Assembly: GCA_004524595.1 (NCBI GenBank)
Contig: SDOA01000034.1
Span: forward strand, 1-34,524
Length of the DNA stretch: 34,524 nucleotides
Direction: 5' to 3'
Origin: Candidatus Thorarchaeota archaeon
Lineage (GTDB): Archaea; Asgardarchaeota; Thorarchaeia; Thorarchaeales; Thorarchaeaceae
Part shown: positions 8,548-16,053 of the stretch, one piece after another
How the letters are laid out: each line of letters begins with the position of its first letter
Position numbering within the stretch: the first letter of the stretch is position 1
Made by a program: the position numbers and the translations under genes
Notes under the pieces: generated by a model
What the model saw: the letters and a program-made list of their open reading frames with translations, nothing else
Told to the model about the DNA's origin: nothing
The model's database searches: none

Positions 8548-9012
8548 GTGCAATCGTTGGTTGATATTAGGAACCAGATTGAGGACTATTTAGTACTCCT
8601 CAATATGAAATACTCATGGAATGAAAAAGAAGGTCTATTCGAACTTGTTTTTAGTGAAAGGAAAGATGGAAAACCAGCAGATCCTGAAATGGGGGATGAT
8701 GCCAGCACATTTCAATACACACTCTATATTAGTCCAGGTTTAAAATGGATTCAAGTATACACTGATGTGTATCCTCTTGATAAGATTCCTAAAGATAAAC
8801 AAAATGCTGTTTTCTTAGATTTCTTGGAGGCAAATCGCAAGTATGCTGAGGTTTGTTTTGATTTTGATAAGAAACGGGGATTTATTGGTACTTCTCAGGA
8901 GATGATGATCCAAGGTCTTAATTTTGACCTTTTCAGAGAAGAGTTTCTCGCTGTTCCCTGGGCTGTCAAGAATTTCTGGACCGAGATTGCTACCAGACAT
9001 AATCTCAAGTAA
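8548..9012 (+). CDS. YbjN-like / type III chaperone-like fold protein (copy 1)
   Basis: 154 residues, soluble, no signal peptide. The pattern is an N-terminal helix (RNQIEDYLVLLNMKY), a meander of strands including YTLYISPGLKWIQVYTDV, a helix ending in FLDFLEANRKYAEVCF, strand DKKRGFIGTSQEM, and a C-terminal helix. This order resembles YbjN and the CesT/Tir-chaperone-like fold, which often binds other proteins. A second protein of the same layout lies at 32764-33168. The start is GTG 8548, as no ATG occurs before residue 25. A TATA-like CCTTAAATC around 8514-8522 gives a near-leaderless transcript. It follows the glycosyltransferase by 54 nt, but probably has its own promoter. Confidence 0.7.
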   Translation: MQSLVDIRNQIEDYLVLLNMKYSWNEKEGLFELVFSERKDGKPADPEMGDDASTFQYTLYISPGLKWIQVYTDVYPLDKIPKDKQNAVFLDFLEANRKYAEVCFDFDKKRGFIGTSQEMMIQGLNFDLFREEFLAVPWAVKNFWTEIATRHNLK

Positions 9013-9041
9013 GAAGAATCAAATGATACTAACATCAACTC

Positions 9042-10244
9042 TCATTGAAGCTGGTCCCGTATACTTTTCACAATTGAAGTGAATAATTCCTCGGGATTTG
9101 TGATGTCTGTAAAACCACCAGTGTACGCTTCTGCACTCCCTCCTCCTCTTCCTCCTAATTGTTCTACAATTCTGGCAATGTATTGAGATGCATCTTTTGG
9201 CATTCCTTTAGTCCAAAGAGTGAGATTTGTTTTCTTTCCAGGCGCAAAAAACAATGTTATGGATGGAGACTGAAGGTCAAGTTCTTTCAGAAGATACTTA
9301 ACAGTTGCAGAATCAAGACCCGGAATGAACTCATACCAGAAGACCACATCATCAATTATCTCCATTTGAGGGCCGTTTTTTAATAATTGGAGAATTTTCT
9401 CTATTGACTGATCATATGCAATCTGAATATTCTTTGATTTATCCAAGACCGCCCCAAGCTGATCAATTTCAAAGGGGTAGTCATATTTTCGAACTAAGAT
9501 GTCATTATACACACTACATAGCATTTCAACAGCTTTTTGTCCTGATATGAACTCAATATGGGTTTCAGTTTCTCCTATTTTGATGTCAACGATTTTGAAG
9601 ACACAAATCTCTTGTGTGTTAATGACATGCAATCCTGAACATGCGGAACTGTCAAATTCACCAACCCTGACTAGTCTAATAGACTCATGTTTTGAGGTGA
9701 CTCCTTCTCTTGCTCGGATGGATTCATCAACATCTTCAGCTTGTACAATCTCTGTTGTTACGTTTGCTCTTTCATGAATAAGTCGTGTAACTTCTGACTC
9801 GGCATCCAAGATAGCTTGCAATGATAATTTTACTTCTTCGACATCAATAGTACCATGAAGCCCATCTATCCATATCTTTCCCAATTTGAGAGTAGGATAC
9901 TTTTTCTTCAATGCACCAACAAAAATATGCTCTGAGGTATGATTGGCCATCATATCTCTACGCCAAACCATATCAAGCCTGAGACCACCTTTCCCTATTT
10001 TCTTTGGAGGTTTTTTTACAAGAAGTGCAGTCCTTCCTTCATGGATAACAGTATCAATAAACGGATATTCTTCTCCATCAACGATAACTACTCCACGGTC
10101 TCCTGCTTGACCTCCGCCTGAAGGTTTTGCCACCATTTCTAAGATCCTTACATAGAAGTGACCATTAGCTTCAAGTATGGACTCAATTGTAATTTCAAAT
10201 CGATCGATTAGTGGATTAGTCCAGTAATATGGTTGGGTTTCCAT
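9042..10244 (-). CDS. AlaX-type alanyl-tRNA editing hydrolase, long form
   Basis: 400 residues. Free-standing relatives of the AlaRS editing domain hydrolyse Ser- or Gly-tRNA-Ala. The zinc site is complete: HTSEH (H102, H106) and CSGLH (C202, H206). The N-terminal PSGGGQAGDRG (41-51) is the usual glycine-rich motif. A C-terminal DHHA1-like part ends in GGRGGGSAEAYTGG (364-377), making this the long AlaX class and not the short AlaX-S form. ATG 10244 is preceded by GGTGG at about 9 nt and by a BRE/TATA element at 10265-10277. The gene stands alone, convergent with the YbjN-like gene and divergent from the SNAP-like gene. The family call is firm; which mischarged tRNA it clears is not readable. 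Confidence 0.88.
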   Translation of the reverse strand: METQPYYWTNPLIDRFEITIESILEANGHFYVRILEMVAKPSGGGQAGDRGVVIVDGEEYPFIDTVIHEGRTALLVKKPPKKIGKGGLRLDMVWRRDMMANHTSEHIFVGALKKKYPTLKLGKIWIDGLHGTIDVEEVKLSLQAILDAESEVTRLIHERANVTTEIVQAEDVDESIRAREGVTSKHESIRLVRVGEFDSSACSGLHVINTQEICVFKIVDIKIGETETHIEFISGQKAVEMLCSVYNDILVRKYDYPFEIDQLGAVLDKSKNIQIAYDQSIEKILQLLKNGPQMEIIDDVVFWYEFIPGLDSATVKYLLKELDLQSPSITLFFAPGKKTNLTLWTKGMPKDASQYIARIVEQLGGRGGGSAEAYTGGFTDITNPEELFTSIVKSIRDQLQ

Positions 10245-10264
10245 TTTTCATTCCACCATCTAAT

Positions 10265-10277
10265 CAGTATACTTTCG
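10265..10277 (-). promoter_or_regulatory. BRE plus TATA of the AlaX gene
   Basis: On the minus strand the sequence reads CGAAAGTATACTG, a BRE-like CGAAAG joined to TATACT. Its centre is about 26 nt from ATG 10244, so the transcript is nearly leaderless. The same CGAAAG lead occurs before the ferritin gene. Confidence 0.5.
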
Positions 10278-10316
10278 AATCCTCTTTTGAATCTGGCTAC
10301 TTAATATCAATACAGC

Positions 10317-10330
10317 CGAAACCGATATAG
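10317..10330 (+). promoter_or_regulatory. BRE plus TATA of SNAP-like gene 1
   Basis: CGAAACCGATATAG is a BRE-like CGAAACC followed by GATATAG. Transcription about 25 nt downstream would leave a leader of roughly 27 nt before ATG 10380. Confidence 0.4.
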
Positions 10331-10379
10331 CCAATCTGCTCCTCTCTCACTACAGCAGGAATCGGAGCTGCCAAAAAGA

Positions 10380-11630
10380 ATGTTCAAGTTTATGAAATCA
10401 GATCCCCTGAAAAAGGCTAAGAAACATGTAGAAAAAGCTCTCATTGAGATTGAGGATGGTTTTCCACAATATGCAAGTGTCGAATATGAAAAGGCAGCAC
10501 GACTGTTTCTTGAACAGGAAGAGATTGATTTTGCAGTGAAGTATTTTCGAGAAGCTTCCTACAGCGCACTTGAAACCAATAATCACTTTAGAACTGCAGA
10601 AATGAAGATTGCAGCAGCGGAATGCCTTTTCATGGAAGGCAGATATGATGAAGGTGCTGGATTCTATTCTGAGGCATCAGATCATATTCACCGAGAAAAG
10701 AAGTATCGTGACTCTAATCGTGCGCTTGCTATCGCAATAATTGGATATCTTGCAGCTCGCAATTTTGATACTGCTACAAATCTGATGAGAAAAGGTGAGA
10801 AGAGATTTAGTGATGCTGCTAATAAGATCACCTCTGAGTACGAGCTAGCAAAAGAATGTGTCACAATTCTATGTGATGGAGCGGATGTAGAGAAGAAGAG
10901 TTTCGAAAAGAAAGCGAGTAGTGCCAAACCAAAATCAACTGAGCAGGCACTATTGAATTTCGTTATCACTTCAGTACGACTTGCCCTTGATACCGATGTC
11001 ACTTTGGATTGGGCAGGTCCAAAACGAGATGAGGTGCTTGTCAAATCACCAATTGAGTTGGAGCTTCAATTCAAATGCCCAACTCCTGTTCGTGTTGTCG
11101 ATTACCGTGTTTCTCTTTCAAATAGTGTGATAATATCCAGGCCTGCTGAATTCAATAATCCTGCTTCAACAGAAGACTCTTGGCTGATCGAATGTCGACC
11201 AGTACTAAGTGGAGATGGGGTAGTAGGTCCCTATCAAGTCACTCTGGAAGGTGATAAGGTACTTGTTCACAAACATAGTAATAAGATTGAATTCAAGATT
11301 GCTCGAGCTCCACCCAATATTGATATGTCTTTATCTCCTGAGAGGGTTTCCTGTACTCTAGGGGATGAAGCTATTCTTGAGGTTGAATTGAAGAATCTTG
11401 GTGATGGTCCTGCTGAAAACATCAATGTGAAATGTGAACTATCAGACGGTCTAGAAACCTCACTGGGATGTGATGATAAAACGATCAATTTTCTGGGAAG
11501 TGAAGAAAAAATGCGTTTTCAATTCTTTGTGAGAGCCATAGGCCAAGGTGATGAACTAGTCACAATTCGTGCAGTTGATGGTCACTCAGGCCAGGAGATC
11601 GTGAAGACAACGCTGGTGAGAGTCGGGTAG
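10380..11630 (+). CDS. SNAP-like TPR protein with two C-terminal beta-sandwich domains
   Basis: 416 residues, soluble, no signal peptide. Residues 1-170 form paired helices with the SNAP/TPR pattern (YASVEYEKAARLFLEQEEID, FAVKYFREASYSALE, RYDEGAGFYSEASDH). After a charged linker come two Ig/CARDB-like beta domains, about 205-307 and 310-416, the second with SCTLGDEAILEVELKNLGDG. Helical repeats followed by beta-sandwich appendages recall trafficking subunits of eukaryotes, but this is only architectural likeness. ATG 10380 has GGAG 12 nt upstream, and an in-frame ATG at 10392 is a possible alternative. It ends four bases from a convergent gene of the same helical type. Function is unknown. 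Confidence 0.75.
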   Translation: MFKFMKSDPLKKAKKHVEKALIEIEDGFPQYASVEYEKAARLFLEQEEIDFAVKYFREASYSALETNNHFRTAEMKIAAAECLFMEGRYDEGAGFYSEASDHIHREKKYRDSNRALAIAIIGYLAARNFDTATNLMRKGEKRFSDAANKITSEYELAKECVTILCDGADVEKKSFEKKASSAKPKSTEQALLNFVITSVRLALDTDVTLDWAGPKRDEVLVKSPIELELQFKCPTPVRVVDYRVSLSNSVIISRPAEFNNPASTEDSWLIECRPVLSGDGVVGPYQVTLEGDKVLVHKHSNKIEFKIARAPPNIDMSLSPERVSCTLGDEAILEVELKNLGDGPAENINVKCELSDGLETSLGCDDKTINFLGSEEKMRFQFFVRAIGQGDELVTIRAVDGHSGQEIVKTTLVRVG

Positions 11631-11634
11631 TAGC

Positions 11635-12369
11635 TTATCCCTTTCTCTTCTTTCTCTCAATCTCTTCTCTGATACTAAGACAGGCCCCCATAACTTCTTG
11701 AATGGCTTCCTCTTCGTGGAATATCTTCAGAAGTTCGTCTGCATCTTCAAGTTTATTTTCTACAAGGTTCTCACTGAAATCAAGAAGGGTCTGTAACCAC
11801 TCCCATCTTGTTCTACCAATGATCTTTTTGGCTTTCTCAATTCTCTCTCTTGCCTTGTCCATCTTTTCAATGGTTGCAAATCCCATTGCTGCTAAAGCGA
11901 GATCAATCACTGCTCGTTCAGCATTTCCATTATCAATTGCTTTCTCAGCAGCCTTATCATACAAATTCCCCATGTTCTGTGCTGCAGTTAAGAAATATTC
12001 TCGGTTACCAGTCTTATGACATGCGTAAGCTGCCCAAAGATAGGCTTGAGCAGCAGTTTCAGTCATTCTCTCTAAGAGGGCTTCTTTTGCTGCGTTTTCG
12101 TATAGAGTGAGAGCAGTCGAAAAATCACTGATTTGCCTATATTGAGTTGCTGCTTCCATATAGGCTGTGGCTGCTGCTTTATGGTCGTCTTTTTCTACTC
12201 TTTCTTCTGCGTACATATGATAATATTCAGCTGATTTCTTAGTCATCTCAAGGACTCTATCGAGATAACAGCTTGCAGCATGTTTGAATTGGTTTGCAGC
12301 TTGGTAGTAGTTTTCATTTTCCAGAAATTCGTTCGCAAGACGCTCCCATTGTGTGCAATCGTCTTCCAT
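11635..12369 (-). CDS. SNAP-like TPR/helical-repeat protein
   Basis: 244 residues, almost wholly helical. Repeats carry Ala, Tyr and aromatic positions typical of the alpha/gamma-SNAP and TPR fold: NYYQAANQFKHAASCYLD, DHKAAATAYMEAATQYRQ, DFSTALTLYENAAKEALL, TAAQAYLWAAYACHKTG. SNAPs in eukaryotes link NSF to SNARE complexes; whether this protein meets such partners is unknown, and it could be a generic TPR scaffold. I moved the start from GTG 12402 to ATG 12369 because GAGGT lies 10 nt before that ATG. It faces the other SNAP-like gene tail to tail, with a four-base gap. It lies 131 nt downstream of the HMG-CoA reductase gene on the same strand. Confidence 0.75.
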   Translation of the reverse strand: MEDDCTQWERLANEFLENENYYQAANQFKHAASCYLDRVLEMTKKSAEYYHMYAEERVEKDDHKAAATAYMEAATQYRQISDFSTALTLYENAAKEALLERMTETAAQAYLWAAYACHKTGNREYFLTAAQNMGNLYDKAAEKAIDNGNAERAVIDLALAAMGFATIEKMDKARERIEKAKKIIGRTRWEWLQTLLDFSENLVENKLEDADELLKIFHEEEAIQEVMGACLSIREEIERKKRKG

Positions 12370-12437
12370 TGTTGTCTCGACCTCGATACACTCGAATATC
12401 ACATAGACTAGACTCGAGCTGGATGTACGTTAGATAC

Positions 12438-12462
12438 TTGTGCTACACAAATATGTTGTGCT
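12438..12462. repeat. Short direct repeat TTGTGCT with internal dyad
   Basis: TTGTGCT occurs at 12438-12444 and 12456-12462, 18 nt apart, and TTGTG-CTA-CACAA forms a 5-bp dyad at 12438-12450. The site lies between HMG-CoA reductase and the SNAP-like gene, where it could serve as an operator for the latter. It is short and may be chance. Confidence 0.2.
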
Positions 12463-12500
12463 GATGTAAGGTTTCTCAAATATCGATAGTTAGGATGTGG

Positions 12501-13763
12501 TTAATAGCTAATTTCTGCCAATAGTTCCTTGGCTCTTTCAACCTTGACATTCTTTTCTTTAACAAGACGTTCAGCAATGATATCAACTTGTTCTCCGCGC
12601 GCACCTGCTGTTGCCGCAACATTACGAGCATGAAGTGCCATGTGTCCTTTCTGTATACCCTCAGAAGCCAGAGCTCTAAGAGCTGCTAGATTCTGTGCCA
12701 AACCAACACTTGCAATAATATGACCTAACTCAAGCGCAGTCTGGACTCCAAGTATTTTCACACAGGCTCTTGCTACAGGATGGACCTTCGTGGCTCCACC
12801 AACGAGACCGACTGCCATTGGAATTTCAATTGAACCTACCAGATTTCCATCAGTGTCTCTCTCATATTTTGTTAATGAGCTATAACCATTTCTGGCTGCA
12901 TAACTATGTGCTCCAGCCTCAATGGCCCTGAAATCATTCCCTGTCGCAATCACGACTGCGTCTATACCATTCATGATTCCTTTGTTGTGAGTGGCACATC
13001 TGTATGGATCTGCTTCTGCGAATGCCCATGCTGCAATAATATCATTGACTACTTCTTCCCCACCGAGTAGTTCTTTATCAAAGGTTGCTCCAGCGCGAAC
13101 AAGCCTGAATTCCGCAAGATTGGAGAGAATTCTTAGAATCACTCTTCCACCAGTAATTCTCTCGATTCGGGGAGCAAGTGCCTCCGCCATGGTGTTGACA
13201 GCATTAGCTCCCATCGCATCACGAGTGTCGACAATAATCTCACAGATCAGCATCCTGCCTACCAATGAATCAATTATTCGAACTCTGAGGTCTTTCGCTC
13301 CTCCACCGAATTTTATGAGAATTGGGTCTTGTTCATTTGCGAATTGAAGTAAATCCTCTTTTGCTTCCATGACTTTTACCATTGCATCCTCTGGGTTTGG
13401 GACTTCAACTGCTTGGATCTGTGCAATCATGTTGGGTCCTGTATCTGTTGCTATGAATCCGCCAAGACCTCTGCACATTCTTGCAGCATTACTGGCTGCT
13501 GCAACAACTGAAGGTTCCTCGATTGCCATTGGAATCAGGTAATTCTTCTGGTTGATTCTGAAGTTTGTTGCGATACCCAGAGGTATTGTCATTGCTCCAA
13601 CAACATTTTCAATCATATGCTCTAAAATCTCTAGATCTACTTTACCAGGATTGATGAGAGGTCCAAGTTCTTCATCACCGAGACCTGTGACTTCCATCAA
13701 CTTCTTCACACGTTCTTCGCGTGATAACTTGTAGAATCCTGTTATCTTTGAATCATCAACCAT
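12501..13763 (-). CDS. Hydroxymethylglutaryl-CoA reductase, class II type
   Basis: 420 residues. HMG-CoA reductase makes mevalonate, the precursor of archaeal isoprenoid lipids. The class II (bacterial/Pseudomonas mevalonii-like) form is shown by length, by absence of membrane helices, and by its motifs: ENVVG with catalytic E52, DAMGAN (182-187), HNKGIMNG with K261, ATGND with D277, and GHMALHARN with H378. All catalytic residues are present. ATG 13763 has GAGGG seven nt upstream. Class II enzymes are known in some archaea, where gene transfer from bacteria has been proposed; many other archaea carry class I. In an archaeon the direction is expected to be synthesis, not mevalonate breakdown. 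It is transcribed divergently from a small membrane protein. Confidence 0.93.
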   Translation of the reverse strand: MVDDSKITGFYKLSREERVKKLMEVTGLGDEELGPLINPGKVDLEILEHMIENVVGAMTIPLGIATNFRINQKNYLIPMAIEEPSVVAAASNAARMCRGLGGFIATDTGPNMIAQIQAVEVPNPEDAMVKVMEAKEDLLQFANEQDPILIKFGGGAKDLRVRIIDSLVGRMLICEIIVDTRDAMGANAVNTMAEALAPRIERITGGRVILRILSNLAEFRLVRAGATFDKELLGGEEVVNDIIAAWAFAEADPYRCATHNKGIMNGIDAVVIATGNDFRAIEAGAHSYAARNGYSSLTKYERDTDGNLVGSIEIPMAVGLVGGATKVHPVARACVKILGVQTALELGHIIASVGLAQNLAALRALASEGIQKGHMALHARNVAATAGARGEQVDIIAERLVKEKNVKVERAKELLAEISY

Positions 13764-13827
13764 TGGTATCCCTCAGCAATTGTCATCTTCAGTTCTACCT
13801 TTCCATAAAAGAATGTCCCTCGCACAA

Positions 13828-13837
13828 TTTATTTTAA
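13828..13837 (+). promoter_or_regulatory. TATA box of the membrane winged-helix gene
   Basis: TTTATTTTAA is centred 25 nt before ATG 13857. The spacing implies a leaderless transcript, and there is indeed no Shine-Dalgarno before this ATG. Confidence 0.55.
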
Positions 13838-13856
13838 TTCCCACCATATTCGAATT

Positions 13857-14261
13857 ATGGCTTATTTATCTGGACGGAGAGTAGCATCTGGAATGCTACC
13901 TTGCTTTGGTTCTGTTGCAGTTGTTTTAGGATTAATGTTTGGTTATATTATTCCTTTCGATGATCCAGTTGTTGTTCTTGCTGGGAACTTAATTCTCCTA
14001 ATTGGTATCGCGATGATTATCTCAGGACTTGCATTATATCCCAGTGGAAGACGCGAATCAAGGAAAATCAGAAGCATCCTCGAGATTGTTGCTGCCAGAA
14101 AACAGGTTTCCATTTCAGATATCCGTGCAGAAACGGGTCTTGATACAGAGTACATTCGAAAAGTCATTACTGACATGCTGATTGCGCATGTTCTGTTTGG
14201 CTATTTAGAAGATGATTTCTTTGTGAGAGATATTGCAGGAGGGCCGCGATATTATAGATGA
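13857..14261 (+). CDS. Small membrane protein with cytosolic winged-helix-like domain
   Basis: 134 residues of unknown function. Two hydrophobic helices (about 12-32 and 37-62) are followed by a basic stretch YPSGRRESRKIR and a 60-residue C-terminal domain: helix ILEIVAARK, then VSISDIRAETGLDTEYIRKVITDMLIAH, then strands GYLEDDFFVRD. That helix-turn-helix-then-wing pattern suggests a winged-helix domain, as in membrane-tethered regulators or in PCI-like interaction modules. No DNA target can be named. The leaderless start at ATG 13857 is supported by the TATA box 25 nt upstream. It is divergent from HMG-CoA reductase (93 nt apart) and precedes GlyRS by about 120 nt. Confidence 0.75.
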   Translation: MAYLSGRRVASGMLPCFGSVAVVLGLMFGYIIPFDDPVVVLAGNLILLIGIAMIISGLALYPSGRRESRKIRSILEIVAARKQVSISDIRAETGLDTEYIRKVITDMLIAHVLFGYLEDDFFVRDIAGGPRYYR

Positions 14262-14342
14262 AATTTGATGGGTCTATCTGATACTTCCGAGTAGAACAAT
14301 CATCATCTCATCTCTTTAGTATGAACCCCCTCGACCATAGGG

Positions 14343-14349
14343 TTTATTT
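14343..14349 (+). promoter_or_regulatory. TATA-like element before glyS
   Basis: TTTATTT lies about 36-42 nt before ATG 14385 and would give a leader of roughly 14 nt. Confidence 0.4.
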
Positions 14350-14384
14350 CGTACACCTCTGACGATGCAGAGTGGTTGAGTACG

Positions 14385-15902
14385 ATGAGTTCAGAGCGAG
14401 ACTTTAGCGATGTCATCACTGGGTTAGCTAAGAAACGAGGTTTCTTCTGGGGTCCAAGCCCGGAGATCTATGGAGGCAGCTCTGGATTCTATGATCTAGG
14501 TCCTTTGGGCAAATTATTGAAGAATAGACTTGAGAGTATTATTCGGTCATCATTTGTCAAGACTAACTTCTGGGAAGTTGAATGTCCTACTGTTTCCATA
14601 GAAGCTGTCTGGAAAGCATCTGGTCACTTGGATGGGTTCATTGATCCAGTGACGCAGTGCACAAAATGTGGACAAGTCTTCCGTGCTGACAATCTCATTA
14701 TGGAGCAGAACCCAGATGCTCAGATTGCTGGCCAGACTGTGGATCAGCTTACTGAAACCATCGATAAATTAGGTGTTGTCTGTCCTGCATGTAAGAATCC
14801 ATTAGGTCCTGTTGAGTCATATAACCTTATGATGAAGACACGACTAGGTCTTGAACAGGATGCCTATCTCAGACCAGAAACCGCTACTTCAACATACTTA
14901 CTCTTTAGACGATTCTTGACCTTCTTCAGAGATAAACTACCTATGCAGGTCTTCCAGATAGGCAAGGCATATCGCAACGAGATCTCTCCTCGTCAGGGAA
15001 TGCTACGTCTGCGAGAGTTCACCCAGACTGAGGGTCAGATATTCATCCTTGAAGAAGACGAAAAGAGCTGGCCACAATATGATTCTATTAAAAATCAAGA
15101 CCTTCCGCTTCTATCGAATAAGGCTCAACAGAAAGGTACCACGGATTCAGTCACTATGAAGGTCTCAGATGCCATTAAAAAAGGTCATTTTCAAAAACCC
15201 GCCTATGCTTGGTGTGTGTATCTGGCATATTCGATATTCCGCAACATGGGATTCTCCAAAGATAATCTGCGACTTCGGCAGCATCTCCCTTCTGAAATGG
15301 CTCACTATGCTCAGGATGCATGGGATTTAGAAATTCATACCCAGAGCTTTGGATGGGTTGAGTGCTGTGGTATTCATGACCGTGGCAATTATGATCTTAC
15401 TCGTCATCAAGAGTTCTCAAAGGAAAAACTGAATGTGAGTGTGAACAAGCAACCTGTTGTTCCTAATATCCTTGAGATTGCTTTTGGCATCGAGAGACCC
15501 CTATTCTGTCTGATTGACAATGCATTCCGACCAGAGAGTGAGCTTCGTGATACAGACTGGCTTCAATTCCCACCTGAAGTAGCACCTATTCAGGTAGCTG
15601 TGTTCCCCCTGATGGGTAAGGATGAGCTTCTAGGACCAGCTCATCAGATTTATGATGAACTCATGGAAGCTGGCTTCATTGTCCAATTCGATGTAGGTGG
15701 TTCAATAGGTCGGCGATACAGACGTCAGGATGAAGTGGGTACTCCATTCTGTATCACTATCGATTACACAACACTTGAAGATGGAACTATCACAATCAGA
15801 GACCGTGATTCAATGGATCAGGTTCGTGTTAACAGGAATGAGCTAACTTCCATACTGAGAAAACTTGTTCGTGGATTAGTTTCATTCGGTTCCTTGATAT
15901 AG
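14385..15902 (+). CDS. glyS: Glycyl-tRNA synthetase (dimeric, archaeal type)
   Basis: 505 residues. Class II synthetase that charges tRNA-Gly. The N-terminus has the GlyRS phrase AKKRGFFWGPSPEIYGG and the motif-1 region. An insertion carries zinc-knuckle cysteines C92/C95 (CTKC) and C133/C136 (CPAC), as in archaeal and eukaryal enzymes. Motif 2 is YRNEISPRQGMLRLREFTQ, with a Glu/Arg-rich catalytic loop. Motif 3 is EIAFGIERPLF. The C-terminal anticodon-binding domain begins at about APIQVAVFPLM. ATG 14385 is preferred to the in-frame TTG 14376 because family members start near here and a GGTTGAG weak ribosome site precedes it. There is no terminator hairpin after the stop. Confidence 0.95.
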   Translation: MSSERDFSDVITGLAKKRGFFWGPSPEIYGGSSGFYDLGPLGKLLKNRLESIIRSSFVKTNFWEVECPTVSIEAVWKASGHLDGFIDPVTQCTKCGQVFRADNLIMEQNPDAQIAGQTVDQLTETIDKLGVVCPACKNPLGPVESYNLMMKTRLGLEQDAYLRPETATSTYLLFRRFLTFFRDKLPMQVFQIGKAYRNEISPRQGMLRLREFTQTEGQIFILEEDEKSWPQYDSIKNQDLPLLSNKAQQKGTTDSVTMKVSDAIKKGHFQKPAYAWCVYLAYSIFRNMGFSKDNLRLRQHLPSEMAHYAQDAWDLEIHTQSFGWVECCGIHDRGNYDLTRHQEFSKEKLNVSVNKQPVVPNILEIAFGIERPLFCLIDNAFRPESELRDTDWLQFPPEVAPIQVAVFPLMGKDELLGPAHQIYDELMEAGFIVQFDVGGSIGRRYRRQDEVGTPFCITIDYTTLEDGTITIRDRDSMDQVRVNRNELTSILRKLVRGLVSFGSLI

Positions 15903-16053
15903 ATTCTCCATCTTTGATGCTGCTACGATTGTATATTGTATGTATGCGTGGATGTAACGGAAATGGGCTGAGAAAGCATCCTAATCAATAAGCTTCATAT
16001 AGATACAAAGAGAGGTTGAAAGTAGATGAGTTGTTCTATGAGGTCTGATTCTT

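Noticed and set aside
15903..16053. Possible tRNA or small RNA in the gap before the MFS gene
   Set aside because: No cloverleaf, T-loop GTTCRA motif or stable hairpin could be found; only a TATA-like element is present.
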